Under the pieces are notes generated by a model. It searched no databases and had not been told where the DNA came from. It worked only from the letters and a program-made list of their open reading frames with translations. A stretch of 64,000 bases of DNA from assembly GCF_000316625.1 (NCBI RefSeq), contig NC_019676.1:2133501-2197500 (forward strand), read 5' to 3'. A program made the translations under genes and the position numbers. This document shows, one piece after another, positions 1 through 8,622 of this stretch. The DNA comes from Nostoc sp. PCC 7107. Its GTDB lineage: Bacteria > Cyanobacteriota > Cyanobacteriia > Cyanobacteriales > Nostocaceae. The stretch's first letter is position 1, and each line of letters opens with the position of its first letter.

Positions 1-371
1 ATAACAATCAACTGAGCAGCCTACCACCAGAAATCTGCCAACTTTCTAACTTAACAGCGTTGTATCTCTCTAATAATCAACTCAGTAGTCTGCCATCAGA
101 AATCTGTCAACTTTCCAACTTGACAGAACTGTACCTGAATGGAAATCAACTCAGTAGTCTGCCACCAGAACTCTGTCAGCTCTCCAACTTGAAGTTGTTA
201 GACCTCTCTAACAATCAACTGAGCCACTTACCATCAGAAATCCGTCAACTTTCCAACTTGACGGAACTGTACCTGAATGGAAATCAACTCAGCACTCTGC
301 CACCAGAACTCTGTCAACTTTCCAACTTGACAGAGTTAGACTTCTCTCACAACCCCTTAAGCTCACCATAG
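1..371 (+). CDS. Leucine-rich repeat protein, C-terminal part (5' end outside window)
   Basis: The reading frame is open from the window edge (frame of position 3), so the gene starts upstream and only its last ~123 codons are seen. They form about five 23-residue leucine-rich repeats of the type L-x-x-L-x-L-S/N-x-N-Q-L-S-x-L-P-x-E-x-x-Q-L-S-N. LRR solenoids are protein-interaction scaffolds; in cyanobacteria such arrays often sit on ROCO/COR GTPases or kinases, but no catalytic domain is visible here. The protein stops right after the last repeat with no capping domain. The stop codon abuts the stop of the convergent thioredoxin gene (371/372). The repeats are also similar to each other at DNA level, which suggests recent expansion. 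Confidence 0.85.
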   Translation, partial: NNQLSSLPPEICQLSNLTALYLSNNQLSSLPSEICQLSNLTELYLNGNQLSSLPPELCQLSNLKLLDLSNNQLSHLPSEIRQLSNLTELYLNGNQLSTLPPELCQLSNLTELDFSHNPLSSP

Positions 372-704
372 TTAAAGAAGCTTTTCCACCGCGCCGCTGA
401 ACTGTTCGTAAGGTGAAACCCCAACAATTTTTTCAACTAAATCACCATCTTTGAAGATTAAAACAGCGGGAATGCTGCGGAGACCATATTGTTTGAATAG
501 TGGTTTGTTGTTATCTACGTCTACTTTAACGACTTTGGCGCGTCCTTTGTATTCCTCTGCAAGTTGTTCCATCAACGGACTGATGAGGCGACATGGGCCG
601 CACCAAGTAGCAGTAAAATCAACAACTAGAATTTTTTCTTGAGTTAAAAGTGTATTAAATTCACTTTCTTGAATAGCATCCACTATATGAGCTTCGGTAG
701 ACAT
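372..704 (-). CDS. trxA: Thioredoxin (WCGPC)
   Basis: Cytoplasmic thiol-disulfide oxidoreductase of about 110 residues, the usual thioredoxin length. The redox motif WCGPC lies at residues 34-38, and the cis-proline loop (R-S-I-P) near residue 76 is present. The start was placed at the ATG at 704 (M-S-T-E-A-H), because GAGG lies about 9 nt upstream; a longer reading to 737 would add a poor extension without a ribosome site. The gene stands alone, convergent with the LRR gene. It probably belongs to the m-type/typical thioredoxins that reduce Calvin-cycle and peroxiredoxin targets, but the exact subtype cannot be fixed from sequence alone. Confidence 0.93.
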   Translation of the reverse strand: MSTEAHIVDAIQESEFNTLLTQEKILVVDFTATWCGPCRLISPLMEQLAEEYKGRAKVVKVDVDNNKPLFKQYGLRSIPAVLIFKDGDLVEKIVGVSPYEQFSGAVEKLL

Positions 705-904
705 TTTTAAATTCCTCAATCTCAAACTAAAATTCAATAACTAAGTAACTATACAGAGTATATAGTAAAATTTTTACTTTATTTTTCCTGCTCATCAGTA
801 ATAGTGGCAATTGAAAAAGCCATCGCCCAGACGTAATTTTGGTAACTGTTGGGTAATGGCTATCAGCTTGTGGTCACAAGCAATAATTTATAACTAATCA
901 GAAA

Positions 905-3900
905 CTAGCCAATAGCTGAGATAGTTAAACCTGTTACAGCGATCGCACCTGCAATTGCACTGGCGATAAGTGAGGTGAGTGCTGTCCCAAATAGCCACCA
1001 AGCGGCGTTAGCAACGGTTTTTTTCGTTTCCTCGGCTTGTTTTTTCGCTTGGTGTTTAATGCTGTGTAAACGTTCCTTGGTGATTTGCTGAATGCGTTCG
1101 GCGCGTTGCAGGACGTTATCACGGGCGGCTTCGATTTGGTTGATAATGCGGTTAGCATCTTCCTGAGAAATATCTTCCCGCGAACTGATCAACGCTACTA
1201 AAGTATCACGGTCAAAATGACTCAGGCGATCGCGCAAGGCTGCAAATCCGGCTTGGGGGTCATCAAACAATTTGGCAAAATCATGCTTGATCTCTTCATA
1301 ATTAAGTTCAGGACGATCTAAGGAGTTGAGGTAATTGCGAATTCTCCCTGTTACCTGATCGGTGGCTGATTTAATTCCTTGCTGAATCTGCTGGTATTGT
1401 TTGACTATCGAATCACGCGCCGATACTATTTGATCGGCAATACGGTTAACTTCCTCTTCCGAAATATCATCACGTTGGGATAATAACGCCACAATTGTGG
1501 AACGGTCAACTTGCGAAAAGCGATCGCTTAATTGACCAATTCCGGCGCGGGGGTCGCGCAACAACAGTTGTAAATCGCGTTTGATACTGTCGGGGTTGAG
1601 TTCTTCTTTATTGGCGTTACGCAGGTAATCTTCTAGGTTCGCTTCAAAATCGACAACTCGCTGAACCGTACGTTTTGCCAAGCGGCGCGGTGCTTTGATA
1701 ATATCTTGAATGGCATCTTGCGCTTGGTCGATGATTTTTTGAACTTGTTCTTCGCTTAAATCACCGCGTTGAGTCACGAGTTTAACTAAAGTTTCTCGGT
1801 CAACTTGAGATAAGCGATCGCGAATCGCAGAAACTCCTTCTTTCGGATCAACCAGCAATTTTTCTAAATCTTCGCGGATACCTTCGGGGTTGAGTTCTTC
1901 TAAGTTGGTGTTGCGAAGATATTCAGCAATTTTAGTTGTGGTTTGTGTGTACTGTTCTTTAGCTTTGTCTGCTACAGCTTGCGGCGTTTGCAAGATATTA
2001 TCTCTGGCTGCTTCTAGCTGATCAAGAACTTGATTAACTTCATCCTCATTTAAATCTTGACGCTGAGTCAGCAGTTTAACTAAACTATCTCTGTCAAACT
2101 GAGATAAACGCTGACGTAGCAAGTTAAATCCCGCTTGGGGGTCTTGAAGTAAAGTGCTGAAATCACGGCTAATACCTTCAGGATTGAGTTTTTCCTTATT
2201 AGTATTGCGGAGATAATCTTCTACTTTTTGCCGTAGTTCTTCTGTTTTGCTTTTTCCTTGTTCTTCTAATTGATTTAAAACAGAATACTGCACACTTTCT
2301 AGCTGATTTAGCAGATTATTAACTTCGTCTTCACTGAAGTCTTGACGCTGCAATAGGACTTGTTGCAAAACATCGCGGTCAAATCCCTGTAAGCGTTCAT
2401 TTAAATCTGCAACATCAGTGTTTAATTCTGTGAGTAAATTAGTAAAATCTCGTTCAACAGCTTCATTATTCAGTTCTTCTTTACTAGTCGAACGTAAATA
2501 ATTTTCGATGCGGTTCCGTAAATCTTGACCTTTATCTTTCGCTTCCGCCTGTTGCAAAGTTTCTAAAACTTCTTGGCGAATTTCTTCCATCTGTTGAGCG
2601 ATTTCTTTAACTCTGGCTTCGCTAATATCACTGCGGCGAATTAGCAAATTAGCAAAATCTTCTTGGCTAAATCCTTCTAATTCACGGCGCATAGTTGCCG
2701 CATCTGCTTGCGGGTCATAGATGACATCGCGGAATTCATCTTTAATGGTGATGCGGTTAAAGTGCCAAGGTAAAGAGTTTTGAATGTAAGCTTCTATATC
2801 TTGACGGTAATTAGAGTTTGATGAATTATCTCCGGTTTTGGTAGTTTTTGCAATAGTCTCTTGCAATTGGTGAGTAATATCCTCAATATCTAAATCTTGA
2901 ACTTTATCTTTCAGTTTTTGCAACTGATTGGTGATTTTATTCACATCTAGATTAGAAGTATTTACTCTTTCTAAAACTATTGGTAAAGCAGCAGTTAAAC
3001 CAGATTGAATGGCTTGCTTCATACCGCCATTGCTACCGTTACCGTTACCGCCAACAGTTACCAATTCTTGCAAGCGATCGCCTAATTTATCTGATTGCAA
3101 TTCTTCGGGACTTGCTGATGTGAGTAAGTCAATTACTTGCTGTGCAGGATTGCGTCGAGTTACAGTTTGTTTCCAAGCTGCTTCTAATTGGTCAGCAATT
3201 TTATTGATATCCGCTTGAGAAAAATTTGTGCGATCGCTAATTAAATCGACAAAGGTTTGACGATTGAAATTTTGCGTTAAATCACCATCAGGTATAGACT
3301 TCCAATCTATATCACTAAAAATTTTATCAAATTGGCTACGAATATCGTTGAAATCTAGTTGCGGTTTTGGCAAAGTACTTAATGAAGTTTGCAGCGTATT
3401 TTGAATACTGTCAACATCAAAGCCAGATGTTAATTCTTTTCTCACTGCGGCTGTAATATCTTCCGCTGTAGAAACCATCTGTTTTTGTGCTAAGTTTGCA
3501 CCCAACGCGCTAGTTGCAGTCCCCATTAAGGCTTGCAAACCAGCGTTAGCCGTATTCGCAACTGAACCAATTAAGGAACCGACTGTTGAGGAACCAAACC
3601 AAACTATGATTGAAAAGTAAGCAGACCAGATGACTATACCAATAATTGCGCCTAAGAATGCACTCTCAATTAAGCTGAGTTTTACTGCTAAAAAACAAGC
3701 AATAAATAATGCAATAGTAACGCTAATTAATGCCAAAAATCCAACTTTATTTTCTATTTTGCGAATTGTAGTCCCTAAACTTTCATCATCATCGCTAGAA
3801 GATGAATCATCTCCCGTTGCAGAAATTCTGAAAGCAACTGCAAAGTTAGTTAGTAATAGTTGAAAGGCGAATGCCATTAAGACACCAGCCACTAATGAAA

Positions 3901-4030
3901 CTAGAAATTTAGGCCCAGAAAAAACAAGTGAAGCTTGTTCTGGAGTTAGTAGTTCTTGGACTCTGGTTATGGCTACTAATCCATTACCCAGCCAATGTAA
4001 CCCTAAAGAATTATCGACAATTTGAAGCAT
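905..4030 (-). CDS. Large membrane-anchored helical repeat protein, function unknown
   Basis: A 1041-residue protein that I do not recognise functionally. The N-terminal ~170 residues contain three or more hydrophobic segments (around residues 40-65, 95-120, 122-150) and the last ~35 residues form another hydrophobic, Ala/Gly-rich segment, so both ends are probably in a membrane. Between them lie six clear repeats of about 97 residues plus a more divergent one before them. Each repeat starts with Y-L-R-N-T-N-x-E-E-L-N-P-E-x-I, then D-F-x-x-L-L-x-D-P-x-A-G, R-L-S-x-F-D-R-D-x-L-V-x-L-L, Q-R-x-D-x-S-E-E-E-V-N, and D-Q-x-E-A-A-R-D. All segments look helical and strongly charged. It is a single gene with no partner nearby. 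A scaffold or membrane-tether role is only inference. Confidence 0.85.
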   Translation of the reverse strand: MLQIVDNSLGLHWLGNGLVAITRVQELLTPEQASLVFSGPKFLVSLVAGVLMAFAFQLLLTNFAVAFRISATGDDSSSSDDDESLGTTIRKIENKVGFLALISVTIALFIACFLAVKLSLIESAFLGAIIGIVIWSAYFSIIVWFGSSTVGSLIGSVANTANAGLQALMGTATSALGANLAQKQMVSTAEDITAAVRKELTSGFDVDSIQNTLQTSLSTLPKPQLDFNDIRSQFDKIFSDIDWKSIPDGDLTQNFNRQTFVDLISDRTNFSQADINKIADQLEAAWKQTVTRRNPAQQVIDLLTSASPEELQSDKLGDRLQELVTVGGNGNGSNGGMKQAIQSGLTAALPIVLERVNTSNLDVNKITNQLQKLKDKVQDLDIEDITHQLQETIAKTTKTGDNSSNSNYRQDIEAYIQNSLPWHFNRITIKDEFRDVIYDPQADAATMRRELEGFSQEDFANLLIRRSDISEARVKEIAQQMEEIRQEVLETLQQAEAKDKGQDLRNRIENYLRSTSKEELNNEAVERDFTNLLTELNTDVADLNERLQGFDRDVLQQVLLQRQDFSEDEVNNLLNQLESVQYSVLNQLEEQGKSKTEELRQKVEDYLRNTNKEKLNPEGISRDFSTLLQDPQAGFNLLRQRLSQFDRDSLVKLLTQRQDLNEDEVNQVLDQLEAARDNILQTPQAVADKAKEQYTQTTTKIAEYLRNTNLEELNPEGIREDLEKLLVDPKEGVSAIRDRLSQVDRETLVKLVTQRGDLSEEQVQKIIDQAQDAIQDIIKAPRRLAKRTVQRVVDFEANLEDYLRNANKEELNPDSIKRDLQLLLRDPRAGIGQLSDRFSQVDRSTIVALLSQRDDISEEEVNRIADQIVSARDSIVKQYQQIQQGIKSATDQVTGRIRNYLNSLDRPELNYEEIKHDFAKLFDDPQAGFAALRDRLSHFDRDTLVALISSREDISQEDANRIINQIEAARDNVLQRAERIQQITKERLHSIKHQAKKQAEETKKTVANAAWWLFGTALTSLIASAIAGAIAVTGLTISAIG

Positions 4031-4343
4031 AGTATTTTCTCACTCATGCTCAGTTAATTTCAATTACTTTCTACGCTAATTACTAAATTCTTTAGCTGAC
4101 ACTTTCTTAGGGGGTAAAGTATGTTTCCGAAAGTCGTAGCTTAGAAAGTTTTTAAACAAACCGCCAAATACGCCAAGTGCGCCAAGGAAGAGAAGAAAGT
4201 CACTGAATGAAGAGTTCTAATCTCAGAGACTCAAATGTAAAACTCTTACTCTTTGCGCCTTTGCGCCTACTCTTCGAGAACGGTTTCACCGAATGCGTGA
4301 GACATTCATGCTTTATCTAAGTCTATCTACGGTTAATTAATTA
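4031..4343. other. Intergenic, 313 bp, no gene
   Basis: No coding potential. It contains degenerate copies of short G/C-rich words common between cyanobacterial genes (around 4160-4190 and 4250-4270, with the words cgcc/gcgcc repeated), in AT-rich DNA. No convincing promoter or terminator was found. Confidence 0.5.
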
Positions 4344-5894
4344 TCAAATCACAAAAGGTTCTATTTGATAATTATGCCATTCTTGTTGATACCATTCAGC
4401 AACTAAAGGGCGGACAATAAATCGAGGATGATTTTCGCCTGTGACATCAATTCGCAAACATGAGTAAGGACGGCGTTTTGCTGAACCGTGACCGTTGCGA
4501 CCTACAAATAAATGCGATCGCGCAATTAATTTATCTCTCTCAACTAAATCAGCGCCTTCTGTTCGTTGTCGGCGCAAACTAAAGCCACTTCCACCACATA
4601 CAATCCAGTTCATCGCCGAATCTGCGTGTCCAGTATTATATGTTTGCAGATATTCTAGGCAATGAGCATGACCATTTAAGACTAAATCTACTACAGCACG
4701 GTCTTGAGGCAAATCACCCACGGCTTCTGCTACTGCATTAAATACTTCACGCAAGCGAGTGCGAATTGCTAATGTTTGTCCTTGTTCCCATTTGGTCGCT
4801 TCGGTAACGTAGGGAGGATGATGGAAATAAACCACGCGTCCCCGCACTTGGGAGTTATGCCAAGATGCAATTAATCTTTGTTTCAGCCATTCCAACTGTT
4901 CGATATCGGTGTCGGCTGTTTGTTGCGGTGCTAATTGTTTGTCAATATCAACAATCAGTTCTTCAATTTGCGACAGCTTAACGTATAAGTCATCTAAATA
5001 TTCGGCTTCGTTGGGGTTATCAGGATTTAACTGGCTGGATTTGTCTAAGATTTGCTGTTTTTCTTGTTCAAAGTTTTGGCGGCGTTGTTCTAAAATGATG
5101 CGTTCTGCGTCGCCTTCAGGGGTTTCTGGTAGTGGTGGCGGATTGTTGAATGTATTGGAATCTAAAGCAAAAAAGTCAATCCCACCATAACGAAAAGTGT
5201 AATAACGATTGGGCAATCGCGTAAACTGTCCGGGTTGGTAAGCTAAACAAAGACCTGTGTCTGTTTTGACTGTGTAGTGTGTGTCTAAATGTCGGTCTAA
5301 ATCGCCAGGAAACTTAAATGCGTTGAGATAATCAAGAAATGCTTTAGCATAAGCATCGCCTGTTTTTGACCCATGTAAACCAACATCCATATCCAGGCGC
5401 GATCGCAATAACCGCCGAATTGGTAATGTTGTAATTGATAACAAGTTAAAGACAATTGGCAAATCATAATAATCATGATTTCCGGGTACAGGGAGAATCG
5501 GTACACGGAAAGTCATATTATCGTAAGCAATCTTTTTGGGATGCTCACCGCCGACAAGATATTCTTTGTAAGGCTGAATGAAGTTTTGCTGATAATACTC
5601 ACTCGAACCGACTAAATAAATAACATCGCCTGTATGCAGCATAAAACGGCAATCATCTAAATGAGGTAATGCCAGTTCTGCTACTCGTCTTTGAGGATTT
5701 TGTCCGCCATGTCTCCCGGAACCACTATCTCCTACTACCAAAAACGAAAATTCCGTGTCATTAGCTTGACCATCTTCTAGTACCAGTTTTGTTTGGTCAA
5801 TATTGCGCCTTTTAATTAACGGATCTTCCCAGCGGACACGCTGGTTCATCTTTTGAATTTTTTTAGCGATCGCTGGATCAGAAACTAGCTTCAA
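4344..5894 (-). CDS. Metallophosphoesterase (calcineurin-like)
   Basis: A 516-residue calcineurin-like phosphoesterase. The dimetal-site motifs appear in order: G-D-S-G (D56), T-G-D (D90), G-N-H-D (139-141), F-H-H-P-P near residue 360 and G-H-A-H near residue 410. A charged insertion around residues 235-300 separates the core halves. There is no signal peptide, so it is cytoplasmic. The start is a TTG at 5894 with AAGGAG 9 nt upstream; an ATG 3 nt upstream is out of frame and hits a stop after two codons. The Shine-Dalgarno sequence lies in the 15-bp gap behind the lipid kinase gene, so the two genes are probably translated from one mRNA. Substrate is unknown; the pairing with a lipid kinase hints at phospholipid or phosphate metabolism. 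Confidence 0.88.
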   Translation of the reverse strand: MKLVSDPAIAKKIQKMNQRVRWEDPLIKRRNIDQTKLVLEDGQANDTEFSFLVVGDSGSGRHGGQNPQRRVAELALPHLDDCRFMLHTGDVIYLVGSSEYYQQNFIQPYKEYLVGGEHPKKIAYDNMTFRVPILPVPGNHDYYDLPIVFNLLSITTLPIRRLLRSRLDMDVGLHGSKTGDAYAKAFLDYLNAFKFPGDLDRHLDTHYTVKTDTGLCLAYQPGQFTRLPNRYYTFRYGGIDFFALDSNTFNNPPPLPETPEGDAERIILEQRRQNFEQEKQQILDKSSQLNPDNPNEAEYLDDLYVKLSQIEELIVDIDKQLAPQQTADTDIEQLEWLKQRLIASWHNSQVRGRVVYFHHPPYVTEATKWEQGQTLAIRTRLREVFNAVAEAVGDLPQDRAVVDLVLNGHAHCLEYLQTYNTGHADSAMNWIVCGGSGFSLRRQRTEGADLVERDKLIARSHLFVGRNGHGSAKRRPYSCLRIDVTGENHPRFIVRPLVAEWYQQEWHNYQIEPFVI

Positions 5895-5909
5895 AACATT
5901 TTACTCCTT

Positions 5910-6893
5910 TTACTCTGCCGTTTCTCCTGCTGGAGGATTTTTCAACTCAATTACTAAATTTGGCAATCCTTCGAGTTTTTCAGCGAGTTCAGCTTCTTCC
6001 ACTGTTGGGACAAACACTTTTAAGCCTGCGGGAACACATTTAACTTCTATTGGTGTTGTCCCTACAAGTTCACCATCCAAGACAACTTTTTGTACTGGGT
6101 CAGTGGTGATTTTAAAATGGTTAGCGCGGAGATAACCAATATCATCCCGTTCAGCCGCATTACCCGCCGACGCACTTTGAAATAAATGATATGTTGCGGC
6201 GATCGCACCTGCTTTACTTACAGGAGCAACAATTGTTACATCCAATAAGCCATCATTATAAATAATTCCCGCTGGCCCTTGTGCTAAAACTGATGTTGGT
6301 GGTGCTGCATTGGCTACGGTGACAGCGGCGGCTGTGGTTTTGATAATTTTTTCGTCTGTTTCAATTTCTACATCAAAACTCTGTAATTCTCGTAGCTGTT
6401 GAATGCCAGCTAAGATGTAAGCAATAATCCCAAAGCGGTTTTTGGCTTCGCGGTTAGCTTTTTCGACTGTTTCCGCTTCAAAGCCAATACCAGCTAGTAA
6501 TATCAATGGGCGATCGTTACAATAAGCTACATCTATATCACGAGTTACCCCTTGTAAAATTGTTTGACAAGCTGCATCAATGGTGTCGGGAATTCCCAAG
6601 GCTGTAGCAAAAGCATTGGCTGTCCCCCGCGAAATAATGCCGAAAGAGATATTCGTATTAATTACAGCCGTTGCTGCTGCTGAGAGTGTCCCATCACCCC
6701 CAGAAGCAATAATCTCATTAACTCCTCGCTGAACTGCGGCATTAGCCAGTTGATCAGCATCGACTTCTTCTGTGGTGAAATGAATATCTAAGTCAATAGT
6801 GGGTTCTAATAATGAGCGAATCTCTAGCAGTTCTTGTTCTGGGTTGCCTTGACCCGCAACTGGATTAAAGATGAGGCAGGCGGAACGATTCAT
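5910..6893 (-). CDS. YegS/BmrU-family lipid (diacylglycerol-type) kinase
   Basis: A 327-residue member of the diacylglycerol/sphingosine kinase fold. Visible motifs are F-N-P-V-A-G-Q-G near residue 9, the nucleotide-binding G-G-D-G-T at 65-69, and G-T-A-N-A-F-A at 90-96. Family members phosphorylate lipid alcohols such as diacylglycerol or phosphatidylglycerol at the membrane. The last ~30 residues (acidic, proline-ending) are an unusual tail. It is the first gene of a two-gene unit with the metallophosphoesterase, 15 bp apart. The start ATG at 6893 is the first in-frame ATG and gives the normal N-terminus. Confidence 0.9.
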   Translation of the reverse strand: MNRSACLIFNPVAGQGNPEQELLEIRSLLEPTIDLDIHFTTEEVDADQLANAAVQRGVNEIIASGGDGTLSAAATAVINTNISFGIISRGTANAFATALGIPDTIDAACQTILQGVTRDIDVAYCNDRPLILLAGIGFEAETVEKANREAKNRFGIIAYILAGIQQLRELQSFDVEIETDEKIIKTTAAAVTVANAAPPTSVLAQGPAGIIYNDGLLDVTIVAPVSKAGAIAATYHLFQSASAGNAAERDDIGYLRANHFKITTDPVQKVVLDGELVGTTPIEVKCVPAGLKVFVPTVEEAELAEKLEGLPNLVIELKNPPAGETAE

Positions 6894-7048
6894 AAAAGTT
6901 TAATTTTAAGCAGCGATCGCTAACATACCAGAATATTCCTATCATTCCTCAAAAATTTTGACTTCTTTCTAACGATAGGTTTGTGAGTAAATCTTAATCT
7001 CAATCTAGTTGAAATTAGTCTGCATTGTTCCGTTGCTTGTTTTAAACG

Positions 7049-7169
7049 ATACATTCACAATGTAAGCCAATACATTCACAATGTGAGCCAATACATTCAC
7101 AATGTGAGCCAATACATTCACAATGTGAGCCAATACATTCACAATGTGAGCCGATACATTAACATTGTT
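7049..7169. repeat. Tandem array of 21-bp palindromic repeats (5.7 copies)
   Basis: Five full 21-bp units (starting at 7049, 7070, 7091, 7112, 7133) and a degenerate sixth from 7154. The unit is atacattcacaatgtgagcca. Each carries the hyphenated palindrome ACATT-CAC-AATGT. Units differ at only one or two bases. A 21-bp period equals two turns of the helix, so the palindromes lie on the same DNA face. The array sits upstream of both the lipid kinase gene (minus strand, ~155 bp away) and the phytochelatin-synthase-like gene (plus strand, ~210 bp away). Confidence 0.95.
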
Positions 7170-7241
7170 GATTAAACGTATTTACAGAGAACCCAACCTA
7201 ATTGATAAGTTCCTGATTATACAGAATAAATACTTGATTTT

Positions 7242-7293
7242 CCTTAAATATCTTAACTGTCCCTATTTTTCTGCTTAAATGTCTTAACTGTCC
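7242..7293. repeat. Pair of ~20-bp direct repeats ending TCTTAACTGTCC
   Basis: Two copies, at 7242-7262 and 7273-7293, share cTTAAATrTCTTAACTGTCC with a single internal difference and a 31-bp offset. The 12-mer TCTTAACTGTCC recurs at 8090-8101, just after the next gene. They lie 85-135 bp before the start of the phytochelatin-synthase-like gene and may be protein-binding sites. The function is not known. Confidence 0.7.
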
Positions 7294-7377
7294 TTGTCTA
7301 TTAGCCAAAATTCTCAGAAAATTTATTAATATGAAAAACCCTGCCAAATTCAGGGATAGTGAATAAAGTAAAAATAA

Positions 7378-8043
7378 ATGGATATTGATAACATCGGTCA
7401 AATTTCTAAACGCGATTTAGAAATCATTCAACTACACCAGTTTCAACAACCTATTTACTGTTGTAATGTGACTGCGATCGCTTATGCTTTTACAGCGTTA
7501 GGATATCTGACAACTGTTGATGAGATTTTCTATGTTACTCAACTGCCAATTGCATCTGTGTTAGATGATGGCATGACTTTAGCAGAAACCTATGACACCT
7601 GTAAAATTTACATAGAAAGAAAGGGATTACCTTTGTCAATTCAGATGGATCATTTTGATAAACCGAGTATCACCCTTGAAGCCTTCACCCGCGAAGTAGA
7701 AGCTGCGGTTTGTAATGAAAATGATGTTCATATTCTCAACTTCAATACTCGGATTGCTCATGAAAATCCTAGTTTAGAAGGTGGTCACTTTTCCTTACTA
7801 GCAGATTATGACTCGAAAACTCAAGAAGTCACAATTGCCGATACAAATCCCAAGCGATATACACGCTTTTGGAAATGTCCCATTCAACGGATGTATGCTG
7901 CTTGTGTAGATAAAGATTCTTCCTCCAATCGTTCCCGTGGGATGATTATACTTCGCAGATTAGAAAAACTAAATCTTGCGAGTAACGGCGTAGCTCATCC
8001 AGCAGAACTTGCTTTAAATGCTCTCCATGCAGAAAACAGTTAA
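7378..8043 (+). CDS. Phytochelatin-synthase-like papain-fold protein
   Basis: A 221-residue protein resembling the phytochelatin synthase catalytic domain (peptidase family C83). The presumed triad is visible: Cys28 or Cys29 in P-I-Y-C-C-N-V, His137 in G-G-H-F-S-L-L, and Asp155 in I-A-D-T-N-P followed by the R-x-W-K-C-P strand. Prokaryotic members usually only cleave glycine from glutathione and do not polymerise it; the plant-type C-terminal metal-sensing domain is absent. The doubled Cys and Asn after it differ from the usual Y-C-G-L. No signal peptide is seen. The ribosome site is weak. It is flanked by repeats on both sides. It could also be a C39-like peptidase of other substrate; the family call is moderately sure. 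Confidence 0.75.
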   Translation: MDIDNIGQISKRDLEIIQLHQFQQPIYCCNVTAIAYAFTALGYLTTVDEIFYVTQLPIASVLDDGMTLAETYDTCKIYIERKGLPLSIQMDHFDKPSITLEAFTREVEAAVCNENDVHILNFNTRIAHENPSLEGGHFSLLADYDSKTQEVTIADTNPKRYTRFWKCPIQRMYAACVDKDSSSNRSRGMIILRRLEKLNLASNGVAHPAELALNALHAENS

Positions 8044-8622
8044 GCGTTGATGCAGTCATTCTAAAATTTTCAACAAAGACTCATCATTGTCTTAACTGTC
8101 CTAAGAAGTTATTGATCAAGTTAATATTCATTAAGGTTTACGTTATGGTGAACGTACAATTTAAACTTACGTTTCTTGATATTCTGCTGCTAACAACAAG
8201 GTTAAATTTATATTAGGATTTACGCAACGCCGATAATGTCATTGCGACCGGAACGAAGTGTAGGGAAGCAATCCCAGGGTCAGGGGGATTACTTCGCTAT
8301 CGTACCCTACGGGAAGGCTAACGCCTACGTAATGACGGAGTTACGTTATTTTTGTGTAAGTCCTATATACAGCAGTCAAAGCAATACGGTTCGTTAACGT
8401 TTTAGTATTTTGATATCCCTCCAACCCCCCTTAAAAACTGTTTTCTCATCCAAAATCGTATAGTCTTTTTGAAAAATCATAAACAATCTAACAAACAAAG
8501 TAGGGATGCAAACATCTGCACCCCTACAAATAATCTATTTTGTTCTCAGACTCTTTCCGTTGCCATAATCCACAATAGATAATTCGTGTTTAGGGAAAAA
8601 ATTACGAATTATCCATCATAAA
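8044..8622. other. Intergenic, 579 bp, carries a MITE-like element
   Basis: No gene. It holds the third TCTTAACTGTCC copy (8090-8101), the AGGATTTACGCAA-ended palindromic element (8214-8366), and then AT-rich sequence with a C-rich patch (tccaaccccccttaaa, near 8420) that is common between cyanobacterial genes. Confidence 0.6.
8214..8366. mobile_element. MITE-like palindromic element A
   Basis: About 150 bp bounded by the inverted ends taggatttacgcaa (left) and ttgtgtaagtccta (right). The interior is itself palindromic, with parts like attgcgaccggaacgaag and gattacttcgc that resemble dispersed palindromic repeats of Nostoc-type genomes. It shares its ends with elements at 15859, 24169 and 32734. 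It has no coding capacity and would need a transposase in trans. Confidence 0.65.

Noticed and set aside
7049..7169. Possible CRISPR array
   Set aside because: The units are contiguous 21-bp repeats with no unique spacers, and no cas genes are in the window.
7198..7401. 67-aa minus-strand frame with hydrophobic segment
   Set aside because: It overlaps the start of the phytochelatin-synthase-like gene, consists largely of the TCTTAACTGTCC repeats, and has no ribosome site.
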